Source of the DNA: Monoplex corrugatus
Taxonomy: Eukaryota > Mollusca > Gastropoda > Littorinimorpha > Ranellidae
Direction of reading: 5' to 3'
NCBI GenBank assembly: GCA_030674185.1
Contig: JAPXFY010000022.1
Coordinates: 3,379,093 to 3,406,592, forward strand
DNA: 27,500 nucleotides
Positions 11,400-18,775 of the stretch are shown here, piece after piece. The position numbers and the translations under genes are program-made. The notes below the pieces were generated by a model that was not told the DNA's origin, made no database searches, and was given only the letters and a program-made list of their open reading frames with translations. Position 1 is the first letter of the stretch. Each line of letters begins with the position of its first letter.

Positions 11400-12135
11400 A
11401 TGGTTTGGGGTACGTATATTCAGTATATTTTTAGCTCTCACGAAATGTGAAGTGACTAATGATAATTTTGAATACTATGTGCCTGTTTTCGTGTACTTAT
11501 GTATTTGTGCATTTGTATCATGGTTTGTTTTAATCTTGCTGATGGTAAACTCAGCGAAATGGCCAACTTCAGGGCCATATCCTTACATTATTTGTGCGAA
11601 TGCAGTAACCAGGGCTTAAAACGGTCCGCGTCTGGGCGGAATTCCGCGATTTCGGTTTGTAAAAAAAAACAAAAACAAAAAACAAAGGAGCAAGGCATCC
11701 GTGATCGGCTTCCAAGCGTTCATAGCAACGGAGCGCAAGTTATGGCCCCTGATTTTTCTTGGAAGAAGTTTATTATGTTTTTAACCCCTTCTCCCCTTTT
11801 CCCAAATATATTTTCCTGTAATAATTATGTGTTTACAGCAATTTTTATGCACCAAATATCTCTTGAAATTATGTCCAGAAAGCGCGAAATGGCATAGATT
11901 TACACTTGGTTTTTTAAAAAATTTTCCCGGGGGAGCATGCCCCCGGACCCCCCCTAGTTTCAGTGGTTATTTCCTCCTCCTGTTTTAAGCCCTGAATAAC
12001 GTGTGTACTTAATTTTCTATTTCAGGTTTTCTTTCTTCCAGGGTCATCGACGGATTTAGATTGTGTGTGTGTGTGTGTGTGGTTTGAGATGGTTACAGCC
12101 CTGATATGGCTCATAGCAGTCGGCTGGGCTATAAA
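11400..12135 (+). repeat. SINE-like dispersed repeat, copy 2, split by insertion
   Basis: Left part 11400-11609 matches the middle of the family (TTTTTAGCTCTC..GAA, AACTTCAGGGCCATATCCTT, GTGCGAATGCA). The right part resumes at 11995 with GTGTGTACTTAATTTTCTAT and ends in the 3' core GGTTACAGCCCTGATATGG and CGGCTGGGCTATAAAC at about 12135. Between them lies a 385-bp inverted-repeat element. The uninterrupted copies at 1561-1956 and 15507-15880 show that the two halves were once contiguous. A GT run at 12062-12082 is an internal microsatellite. Confidence 0.75.
11610..11994. mobile_element. Non-autonomous DNA transposon with 13-bp inverted repeats (short form)
   Basis: Starts CAGGGCTTAAAAC (11610-11622) and ends with its exact reverse complement (11982-11994). 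The flanking 6-mers AGTAAC and AATAAC match at 5 of 6 positions, suggesting a 6-bp target duplication. Inside are GCGGAATTCCGCGATTTCGG near the left end, a purine-rich A run, and a GC hairpin (CCGGGGG / CCCCCGG, 11927-11946) before CCCCCCCTAG near the right end. No transposase. It is the same family as 15934-16640 but lacks about 320 bp of internal sequence. The superfamily is unknown: the CAGGG start recalls hAT elements, but those duplicate 8 bp. Confidence 0.8.
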
Positions 12136-12424
12136 CTCTGATGATGATGATTATGACGATAATGATAATAATATTAATAATAATGCTGACAAGAATAATG
12201 CTAATGGTGATACTACTACTATTATCACCAATGATAATAATGATGGTCATGATGATGACGTAATAATACGGGAAAAACCTAGAATATCGATAATGTTGAT
12301 GATGGCGATGACACTGAATGCTTGATAAGAGGCACTTGAGAATGAACATTTTATAGTGAATTAATAAACAATAAATATAGTGTCATGGTGTTTTCGTCAG
12401 CTGGCCAAACTCACTTCTTTTTCT
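12136..12424. repeat. GAT/AAT-rich low-complexity tail and spacer
   Basis: GATGATGATGATTATGACG and then AATAATATTAATAATAATG-type sequence to about 12265, probably the decayed microsatellite tail of the preceding dispersed repeat. The rest to 12424 is AT-rich without features. Confidence 0.6.
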
Positions 12425-12546
12425 TGTCCGTGGCCTAGCAGATAGAACATCTGTCTAGGATACGTGAAGCCCCAGGTTCAAATCTTGGCGAGACAGGGAT
12501 GTTCTCCCACTCCACCAGATCTTGACTGGCGGTCTGCTTCCTAAGC
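12425..12546 (+). mobile_element. tRNA-derived SINE, 5' part (interrupted)
   Basis: RNA polymerase III-type head. An A-box-like TGGCCTAGCAGA at 12431-12442 and a B-box-like GGTTCAAATCT at 12475-12485 are spaced as in a tRNA. CTTGACTGGCGGTCTGCTTC follows. The Tc1 element interrupts it at the TA 12547-12548, and the conserved SINE body continues at 14174. The arrangement (tRNA head, a GAGTGGTGGTCTG-like segment, a GACGATAAACCGAGGTCCCG-like segment) matches, from memory, a SINE common in mollusc genomes. It is not a functional tRNA gene, as no acceptor stem closes. Confidence 0.75.
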
Positions 12547-12548
12547 TA

Positions 12549-12571
12549 CGCACAAAAAGTTAAGGATCACT
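12549..12571 (+). repeat. Left terminal inverted repeat of Tc1 B
   Basis: 23 bp, identical in reverse complement to 14149-14171. This is the transposase-binding and cleavage end. Confidence 0.95.
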
Positions 12572-12905
12572 ATGAGAAAACAGGTGCGTAATAAACTCAG
12601 TTCGCTACTGTTATTTATTTCTCAGTCCAGCCAAATTGTTATGAATTCTTGTTCAGCTGTAAGTGGGCGATGTTGTGTTAGTGCGAAAATTGCACGGGAT
12701 TCTCTACTGCTGAGCTTGGCCGCAAACGGAAAAGCGGAAACTTGCGAAAAAGGACCTTGTTTTGGACCGTTCTGCCCGAACACATTGCACAAGCCAGATG
12801 GAAAAACCATTATGCACGTGCAAGCACTGCTGTTTATGTGTGAGATGCTGTCTCTTGCTTGGCTTTATAAGAAGACATTCCACCAGTAGTAGGCCTGATC
12901 TGACA

Positions 12906-13934
12906 ATGCCTCCACGACGAAAATTGAGCGAGTTTGAGAGGGGACGAGCCATTGCATGGTTCCAAGATGGTGTTCCCAAGCGAGAAGTGGCCAGGCGACT
13001 TCAGGTGTCCATCTCGGTCATTGTCAGACTGATTCAACGCTTCACAGCCACTGGGAAGGTCCATGAAAGACGCAGATCTGGTCGACCGAAGAAGATAAAC
13101 CCACGTGAAGATCGTCTCATTGAACGACAAGCCCTGCAGACAAGAACAGCCTCTTCCAGCATCATTCGAAGGCAGTTGAGGGTGGCTACTAACATCAACA
13201 TCAGCCAGCAGACCATACGGAACCGCCTTCATGGGTTTAACCTCCGTTCTCGTCGCCCAGCTGTACGGCCACGCTTAACTCCAGCCCATAGGGCAGCACG
13301 CCGCGCCTTCTGCAGACGTCACGTGAGGTGGACACGTCAGCAATGGTCCCAGGTCCTGTTCAGTGATGAATCACGCTTCACCATGAACCACAACGACGGC
13401 CGACTGAGGGTCTGGAGGCGCCCAGGGCAACGCTTTATTGACACCACTGTCCAAGAAAAGGTGGCCTTTGGTGGAGGTTCTGTAATGGTCTGGGGGGCCT
13501 TCAGCCTTCACCACAGAACACCCTTGTATCATGTACAGGGTAACCTGACTGGCCTCCGATACCGGGATGAGATCCTTCAACCGCTGGCTGTGCCTACACT
13601 GCAGCAGATGGGACCGACGGCTGTCTACCAGGATGACAACGCTCGCCCCCACAGGGCAAAGGTGGTCAACGACTTCCTGCAGCAGTCTGGAGTCAACAGA
13701 ATGGAGTGGCCAGCATGCAGTCCCGATCTCAACCCGATTGAGAACCTCTGGGATGAGCTGGATCGCAAAGTGAGGAGCAACCACCCCCCTCCCAGGGATG
13801 CCCAACACCTCTACCAGATGCTGCAGGCTGAGTGGCAGGCGCTTCCACAGAGGATCTTCACCAACCTGGTCAACTCGATGAGGACTCGCTGCGTCGAGTG
13901 CCAGAACAGCCATGGCGGTTACACGCATTACTGA
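12906..13934 (+). CDS. Tc1-family DD34E transposase, intact
   Basis: Nuclear cut-and-paste transposase that binds the element's inverted repeats and inserts at TA. The 342 residues are normal for Tc1 proteins. Paired helix-turn-helix regions lie at about 10-50 (ERGRAIAWFQDGVPKREVAR then RLQVSISVIVRLIQRF) and 75-115, with the GRPKK linker at 59-63. The DDE core has D154 in LFSDESRF, D244 in YQDDNARPH and E279 in LNPIENLW, with 34 residues between the last two. GGGSVMVWGA lies at 189-198. The start at 12906 (MPPRRKLSEF) is chosen because it aligns with the start of the Tc1 A protein. An in-frame ATG at 12762 would add 48 Cys-rich residues with no family likeness. No catalytic residue is missing. 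It is a diverged relative of the 8377 protein, not a recent copy of it. Confidence 0.95.
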   Translation: MPPRRKLSEFERGRAIAWFQDGVPKREVARRLQVSISVIVRLIQRFTATGKVHERRRSGRPKKINPREDRLIERQALQTRTASSSIIRRQLRVATNINISQQTIRNRLHGFNLRSRRPAVRPRLTPAHRAARRAFCRRHVRWTRQQWSQVLFSDESRFTMNHNDGRLRVWRRPGQRFIDTTVQEKVAFGGGSVMVWGAFSLHHRTPLYHVQGNLTGLRYRDEILQPLAVPTLQQMGPTAVYQDDNARPHRAKVVNDFLQQSGVNRMEWPACSPDLNPIENLWDELDRKVRSNHPPPRDAQHLYQMLQAEWQALPQRIFTNLVNSMRTRCVECQNSHGGYTHY

Positions 13935-14148
13935 ACTTTTGGGAGCATCAGAATGCCCTGTCTTGTGATTTCAATGACTTTGGGAAATCAAATTTCGATA
14001 CGTACCCACTTTGATCAAATGTACACACCAAACGATTGCTCGAAATTGAAGGCAATTGTGTATCGTTATCACTAAAGCATGGAATTAAATGTTTGCCAAA
14101 CTTCAACGCATTGGCTTTCTTATTTTGAAAGTTATGAATTTTTGTGCA

Positions 14149-14171
14149 AGTGATCCTTAACTTTTTGTGCG
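14149..14171 (-). repeat. Right terminal inverted repeat of Tc1 B
   Basis: 23 bp, exact reverse complement of the left end, followed by the TA at 14172-14173. Confidence 0.95.
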
Positions 14172-14173
14172 TA

Positions 14174-14300
14174 GTGTATTATTTTGGACGACACAATAAA
14201 CTGACGTCCCGTATATACAGCATGTGCTAAACACACGTTAAAGATCCCACAGCAACAGGAGTTGTAGCAGGCACATTTACTTTCATAGATTCACAAACGT
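14174..14300 (+). mobile_element. tRNA-derived SINE, 3' part (after Tc1 insertion)
   Basis: Continues the SINE begun at 12425. GGACGACACAATAAACTGAC and GTCCCGTATATACAGCATGT are followed by AAAGATCCCACAGCAACAGG. These correspond to the body (GACGATAAACCGAGGTCCCG, GCAGCATGC, AAAGATCCCACGGCAAC) of the mollusc-type SINE as I remember it. The 3' end is not clear. Confidence 0.7.
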
Positions 14301-14413
14301 ACATCTACAAGAAAAACAAAACAGAACAAAACCTGGGTGACACCATCCTGTGGTGATGAATTTTTTTCCAGGGATAGTGGCCTGCATTTCACGCGAAAAC
14401 ATTCCATCAAGAC

Positions 14414-14418
<5 letters not shown>

Positions 14419-14496
<78 letters not shown>
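14419..14496. repeat. (CA)n microsatellite
   Basis: About 37 uninterrupted CA units entered through GCGCG. It lies just upstream of a 3' fragment of the dispersed repeat. Confidence 0.96.
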
Positions 14497-14498
<2 letters not shown>

Positions 14499-14529
14499 CA
14501 GGTGAAGCTTATAAGTCAATTATTAGACA

Positions 14530-14675
14530 ACGATTATATGTGTGCGCATGCATCAATGGGTACTTAACAGCTTTTTTCTCGACCACAAGTTGTGTATGTT
14601 TGGAAATGGTTATAGTCCTGATATGGATCTGTGCAGTCAGCTAGGCTTTAATCAATAAGAATAAGACCAATCAAT
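14530..14675 (+). repeat. SINE-like dispersed repeat, copy 3 (3' part)
   Basis: GTGTGCGCATGCATC and GGGTACTTAACAGCTTTTTT, then the 3' core GGTTATAGTCCTGATATGG, TGTGCAGTCAGCTAGGCTTT and AATAAGAATAAG. Only the last ~145 bp of the family is present. Confidence 0.72.
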
Positions 14676-14737
14676 CAGGACATGCATAATACTACATGTA
14701 GAATAACCAGGTATTTCTTTATTTTGGTCAGAGTCGA

Positions 14738-15175
14738 CATTGACGGTAAGGAGTAAGTCTGACTTGATTGATCAAGATATTGATGTAAGGGTAAGGTTTG
14801 ATTTTATTCATCAAAATATTGATGTAAGGGTAAGGTTTGATTTTATTCATCAATATATTGATGTGAGGGTAAGGTTTGCTTTTATTCATCAAAATATTGA
14901 TGTAAGGGTAAGGTTTGCTTTTCTTCATCAAATATTGACTAAGGGTAAGGTTTGCTTTTATTCATTAAAATATTGATGTAAGGGTAAGGTTTGCTTTTAT
15001 TCATCAAAATATTGATGTAAGGGTAAGGTTTGCTTTTATTCATCAAAATATTGATGCAAGGGTAAGGTTTGCTTTTATTCATCAAAATATTGATGTAAGA
15101 GAAAGGTTTGCTTTTCTTCATCAAAATATTGATGTAAGGGTAAGGTTTGATTTTATTCATCAAAATATTAAGGGG
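14738..15175. repeat. 39-bp minisatellite
   Basis: About 11 head-to-tail units. The unit contains TTGATGTAAGGGTAAGGTTT followed by GCTTTTATTCATCAAAATA. Early units read GATTTTATT and later ones GCTTTTATT; one unit (near 14930) is shortened. Because 39 is a multiple of three, open frames (IDVRVRFDFIHQN on +, NKSKPYPYINILM on -) arise without selection, so I do not call a gene. Confidence 0.95.
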
Positions 15176-15475
15176 TGAAGACTATTTCTATTACCAAAAC
15201 ATTTACCGTCAGAGTAGGCCTACTTTTTTTTAATCGAAACATTTACGTTAAGAATTAGGCCTACTTTTAATTATCAAAACATTTACGGTAAAGATGAGGC
15301 CTACTTTATCAAAAGCTTCATGGTAGGCAATAGGTTTACTTTTATTTATAAAATCGTTTACCGTAAAGGTCAGGTTTATTTTTATCAAAACGTTTAAGGC
15401 CTACGGTAAGTGTGAAGCCTACTTTCATTCATTAAAAAGTTTGTAGCAAGGGATAGGCCAACTTTAATTTATGTT
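15176..15475. repeat. Diverged ~40-bp repeat, decayed flank of the minisatellite
   Basis: Seven or so degenerate units with the recurring pieces ATCAAAACATTTACGGTAA and AGGCCTACTTTTA. Phase and composition resemble the neighbouring 39-bp array, so this looks like an older relative of it. Confidence 0.7.
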
Positions 15476-15506
15476 TGCTTTCTGTCATTTATCATTTTCT
15501 GCCTCG

Positions 15507-15880
15507 TTGGTCCATTCACCTGAATGTGTTCGATAGAGTCTTACGTACATTCTCTTGGGATTGATAATTGAGTACATTATTAAGTACATTTTTAGCTCTA
15601 GGGAAGTGAGATATGCGGAAGCAATGTCTGGTAATTTAGGTCTGTTTTTATGCATGTTTGATAGCCCTTAATTATGTGCAAGTTCGTATTCCGGTATTGT
15701 GAAATAAATTAGTCGGAGTGGTCAACGCCAGGGGCATGTCCTTCGCTTATGTGCGCGAATGCATTTATATGTGTACTTAGTTTCTTTTCCCTTTTTTCCT
15801 CTTAAAATATTGCTTTGAAACGGTTATAACCCTGACATGGTTCTACTCAATCGGCTGGGTTTTAAATAAAAATAACAGTA
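15507..15880 (+). repeat. SINE-like dispersed repeat, copy 4
   Basis: Near full-length relative of 1561-1956. Landmarks: GATAGAGTCTTACGTACATT, GGGATTGATAATTGAG, GTCAACGCCAGGGGCATGTC, GTGCGCGAATGCAT, GTGTACTTAGTTTCTTTT, GGTTATAACCCTGACATGG and CGGCTGGGTTTTAAA. It shows the uninterrupted form of the site at which the transposon at 11610 inserted. Confidence 0.75.
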
Positions 15881-15933
15881 GCAGTAAAAGAAAATCCGTA
15901 ATTTGAATCGTAGTAACCAAAACTGTTCCAGAA

Positions 15934-16640
15934 CAGGGCTTAAAACGTTTCCGCGTCTGGGCGGAATTCCGCGATTTCGGTTTGTCAAAAAAAAAAAAAA
16001 AAAAAAAACGAAAGGAGCAAGGCATCCGTGATCGGCTTGCATGCGTTCATAGCAACGGCGCGCAAGTTATGGCCCCTGATTTTTCTTGGAAGAAGTTTCC
16101 AGTCGGACTTCTTGGAAAAAACAAAATGGCGGAGCGCGCAGATTATAATTTAGGAACTTCAAGATTTGGTTGACTTTCAGTATGTGCTGATTCCACAAGT
16201 TGATCTCATTCATCAAAATTTGGATATTGTGACTTTCAAAATGTGCTGATTCCACAACTTGATCTCTGTTATATGAGACTGAACTTTAAATTGTTTGATG
16301 CAATTACTGACTTTGTGTGCTCCAACTTCAAACTTGATATTGTGTTGTGTGCTCCAACATCAAACTTGATATTGTGTACACCTGTGAACACTCAAGTTAA
16401 AGGGTGAGTGTTCATTTTATTATTGTTTTTAACCCCTTCTCCTCTTTTCCCAAATATATCTTCCTGTAATAATTATGTGTTTACAGCAATTTTTATGCAC
16501 TAAATATCTCTTGAAATTATGTCCAGAAAGCGCGAAATGGCATAGATTTACACTTGGTTTTTAAAAAATTTTCCCGGGAGAGCATGCCCCTGGACCCCCC
16601 TAGTTTCAGTGGTTTTTTCCTCCTCCTGTTTTAAGCCCTG
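15934..16640. mobile_element. Non-autonomous DNA transposon with 13-bp inverted repeats (long form)
   Basis: Same termini as 11610-11994: CAGGGCTTAAAAC at 15934-15946 and its reverse complement at 16628-16640. The flanking 6-mers CCAGAA and CCGGAA match at 5 of 6 positions, again pointing to a 6-bp target duplication. Both outer parts align with the short form. The extra ~320 bp (about 16099-16417) contains internal direct repeats (GACTTTCA..ATGTGCTGATTCCACAA at 16172 and 16231; TGTGCTCCAAC..CAAACTTGATATTGTG twice at 16318-16378). It also contains AAAATGGCGGAGCGCGCAG, a start-codon-like text opening only a 15-codon frame. No transposase is encoded. Confidence 0.8.
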
Positions 16641-17034
16641 CCGGAAATTAAAAGAAGAATACACCCACGAAAAGTTTACACTCGAATCTACCCCAGATTT
16701 CGCACAGCCGTCTGACAAGACTCATTTGTGTGCTGAAGTGCACAAAGCCTAAGTTTGCCAGTTTGGTTTGTTGGTTGGTTTGTCCTGTGTGCATGTATTT
16801 TGGTTTACATAATTGTGACAGTGGATTTTTGGCAATTTGCAAAAGGGAATTTTCTTAAACATGCTGTAATTTTTTTTTTTTTTTTTTTTTTTGGCAACAA
16901 ACGGGCATTAACAGGAAACGTAGTAAAACAACATTTTATAGATTCAAACACGTAGGAAAACGTAAACAACCAGCAAATCTGTTTTTCTTTTGTGTGAGGG
17001 TGTGTGTGTCAGTGTGTATGTGTGTGTGTGTGTC
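16641..17034. other. Unassigned stretch with poly-T
   Basis: No gene seen. A 23-T run lies at 16870-16892 and a short GT repeat at 16999-17034. Confidence 0.45.
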
Positions 17035-17035
17035 C

Positions 17036-17474
17036 TTTTCAGACTCAGACTCAGACTCAGACTATTTATTAACCAATGAATTAACAAAGGAATTTGATTT
17101 GGTTTTGCGTAACACACTCCCGCCATGCATACAAGACATGTGACAACATGAACAATACATAATATGAAAAATACTTGATCAAAAACACTTCAGGTACTCA
17201 CACATGCCTGGGCGTGCACACCCACCCGTGCATCAAAAACAATATATAATCATACAGATAATAATGCTTGTAAACAAGACATGAAATTTGCTAGTATGAT
17301 ATAAATATAACTTGACAGAAAACATCAACAGATGAGCAGCCCTTACACTCAGAAAGGAGGAGGGAATAACTAAGGAGGGGGGAGGGTGGTGGGGAGGGGG
17401 GGCCGGGGAAGAAGAGAGTAGAAAGCAGAAGCAGGGGTGTCAGATAAAAGGAGCAATGGATGAAGAAGACAGTG
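17036..17474 (-). repeat. LINE 3' UTR with (TCTGAG)n tail
   Basis: Read on the minus strand, this follows the stop of the reverse-transcriptase fragment. It ends AATAAATAG then four TCTGAG-type hexamers (17040-17064), a microsatellite tail typical of CR1-group LINEs. AATAAA could serve as a polyadenylation signal. A G-rich tract on the + strand lies at 17374-17408. Confidence 0.7.
17374..17408 (+). other. G-rich tract, potential G-quadruplex
   Basis: Runs of 6, 3, 4, 7 and 4 G separated by short loops (GGGGGGAGGG, TGGTGGGGA, CCGGGG). It meets the usual four-run quadruplex pattern on the + strand, which is the antisense strand of the LINE 3' UTR it sits in. Confidence 0.6.
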
Positions 17475-18310
17475 TCACAAATCATTCAGCATCTTTACAG
17501 CAGTGGGGAAAAAGCTGTGCTTCAATCGGTTGGATTTACACTTAATACTGCGGAATCTTTTGCCGGAAGGAAGAAGTTGGAACAGAGGGTTGGCTGGGTG
17601 CAGTTTATCAGATACAATAGACCTTGCTTTGCGTGTTACACGCTCCCGAAAGATATTGTCGATAGATGGGAGCTCACATCCTGCAATTTTGGAGGCGGTC
17701 TTTACAACCCTGTTGAGTCTTTTCTTGTTGTTACTGGACGCACTCCCATACCAGACAGTATTTGAGAATGTGAGTACACTCTCAATGACAGAGCGATAAA
17801 ACTGTGTCATTATTGGCGTGGTTAATCTAAGCTTTTTAAGTTGACGTAGGAAATACAGTCTCTGATGCGCTTTCTTGCAGATTTCTGATGTATTTACATC
17901 CCAAGTGACCTTGTTAGAGATGTGCAGGCCGAGAAATTTGAATGATTTAACCTGTTCAACTGTTTGGCCTTTCACTGACAATGGGGGGAGTACTGGTTTG
18001 TTTTTGCGGAAGTCGATTATCATTTCTTTAGTTTTAGATACATTAAGTTCTAGGTTGTTTGCAGCACACCAGTCAACCATGTTCGCAACCTCTTTCCTGT
18101 ACATTGTCTCATCACTGTTTGATATAAGACCTTCCATAGTGGTGTCATCAGAGAATTTGACTACAGTCACAGATGAGCAGTTAGAACGGAAGTCATTGGT
18201 AAACAATGTAAATAGCAAGGGAGATAACACACATCCTTGAGGGGCACCTGTATTCAAGATAAGTTCTTTTGACATTTTGTTTCGACATTTTATCTGGGAT
18301 ATTTTACGTT
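17475..18310 (-). pseudogene. CR1/Rex1-like LINE reverse transcriptase, 5'-truncated
   Basis: The C-terminal half of a non-LTR retrotransposon reverse transcriptase, with no stop for about 278 codons. Visible in order: GAPQGCVLSPLLFTLFTND (motif B), VVKFSDDTT (motif C; FSDD where FADD is usual), LNVSKTKEMIIDF (motif D), VKSFKFLGLHIS (motif E). The thumb/C-terminal region follows, with AHQRLYFLRQLKKL, YRSVIESVLTFSNTVWYG and LLPSGKRFRSI, ending MLNDL. Motif A and everything upstream, including the endonuclease, is missing. The open frame extends to 18341, but family likeness stops near 18290-18310, the probable truncation point. It cannot be autonomous. The intact frame suggests modest age. Confidence 0.88.
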
Positions 18311-18529
18311 TGGCTATATGCCTGCCTATATATCTATCCATCTATGTATTTATACATCTACCCATCCTGTGTATATATCTTCATTTACTTCTGGTTTCAT
18401 TATTTCATTTAGAACTACTAACTCAGACATTGTTCATTTTTAGGCTTGGCAAATACAATTTTGATCTCACTTTGTTTCAGTGTGCTTATAAAGGCGTCAC
18501 ACCACCCAGGGATACAACCACCACTACAC
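18311..18529. other. Unassigned spacer
   Basis: AT-rich, with TATCTATCCATCTATG-type simple sequence near 18330-18365. No gene seen. Confidence 0.4.
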
Positions 18530-18775
18530 CACAAAAGAGCAGCAGCAATGCCAGCACTAGCATCACCATCACCATCACCAGCATCTCCAGCACCAGCATC
18601 TCCAGCACCAGCACTAGCAGCACCAGCACCAGCATCACCAGCACCAGCACTAGCAGCACCAGCACCAGCATCACCAGCACCAGCACTAGCAGCACCAGCA
18701 CCAGCATCTCCAGCACCAGCACTAGCAGCACCAGCACCAGCATCACCAGCACCACGAGCACGAACAAGAAAAAAC
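18530..18775. repeat. 36-bp minisatellite on an (AGC)/(ACC) base
   Basis: Four to five units of 36 bp built from AGCACCAGCACTAGCAGC followed by ACCAGCACCAGCATCACC, plus a less ordered AGC/ATC lead-in. Two + frames are open and give Ala/Pro/Ser (APALAAPAPASP) or Ser/Thr repeats. One unit equals 12 codons, so the open frame is expected without selection. Confidence 0.9.

Larger units (their letters stand above)
12549..14171 (+). mobile_element. Tc1-family DNA transposon B, apparently complete
   Basis: Full element of 1,623 bp. Its perfect 23-bp terminal inverted repeats start CGCACAAAAAGTTAAGGATC, left at 12549-12571 and right at 14149-14171. It is flanked by the TA duplications 12547-12548 and 14172-14173 expected for Tc1/mariner insertion. 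It carries a 342-codon transposase with no stop or frameshift. Identical termini and an open gene suggest either recent insertion or little decay. It sits inside a tRNA-derived SINE. Confidence 0.95.

Noticed and set aside
12431..12500. tRNA gene
   Set aside because: A and B boxes are present, but no acceptor stem pairs and SINE body sequence follows; it is a SINE head.
12762..12905. 48-residue N-terminal extension of the Tc1 B transposase
   Set aside because: Cys-rich, has no counterpart in the Tc1 A protein, and lies in the 5' leader; the ATG at 12906 aligns with the family start.
14728..15163. Repeat protein-like frames on both strands (IDVRVRFDFIHQN, NKSKPYPYINILM)
   Set aside because: The 39-bp unit is a multiple of three, so open frames on both strands are expected; no non-repeat domain is attached.
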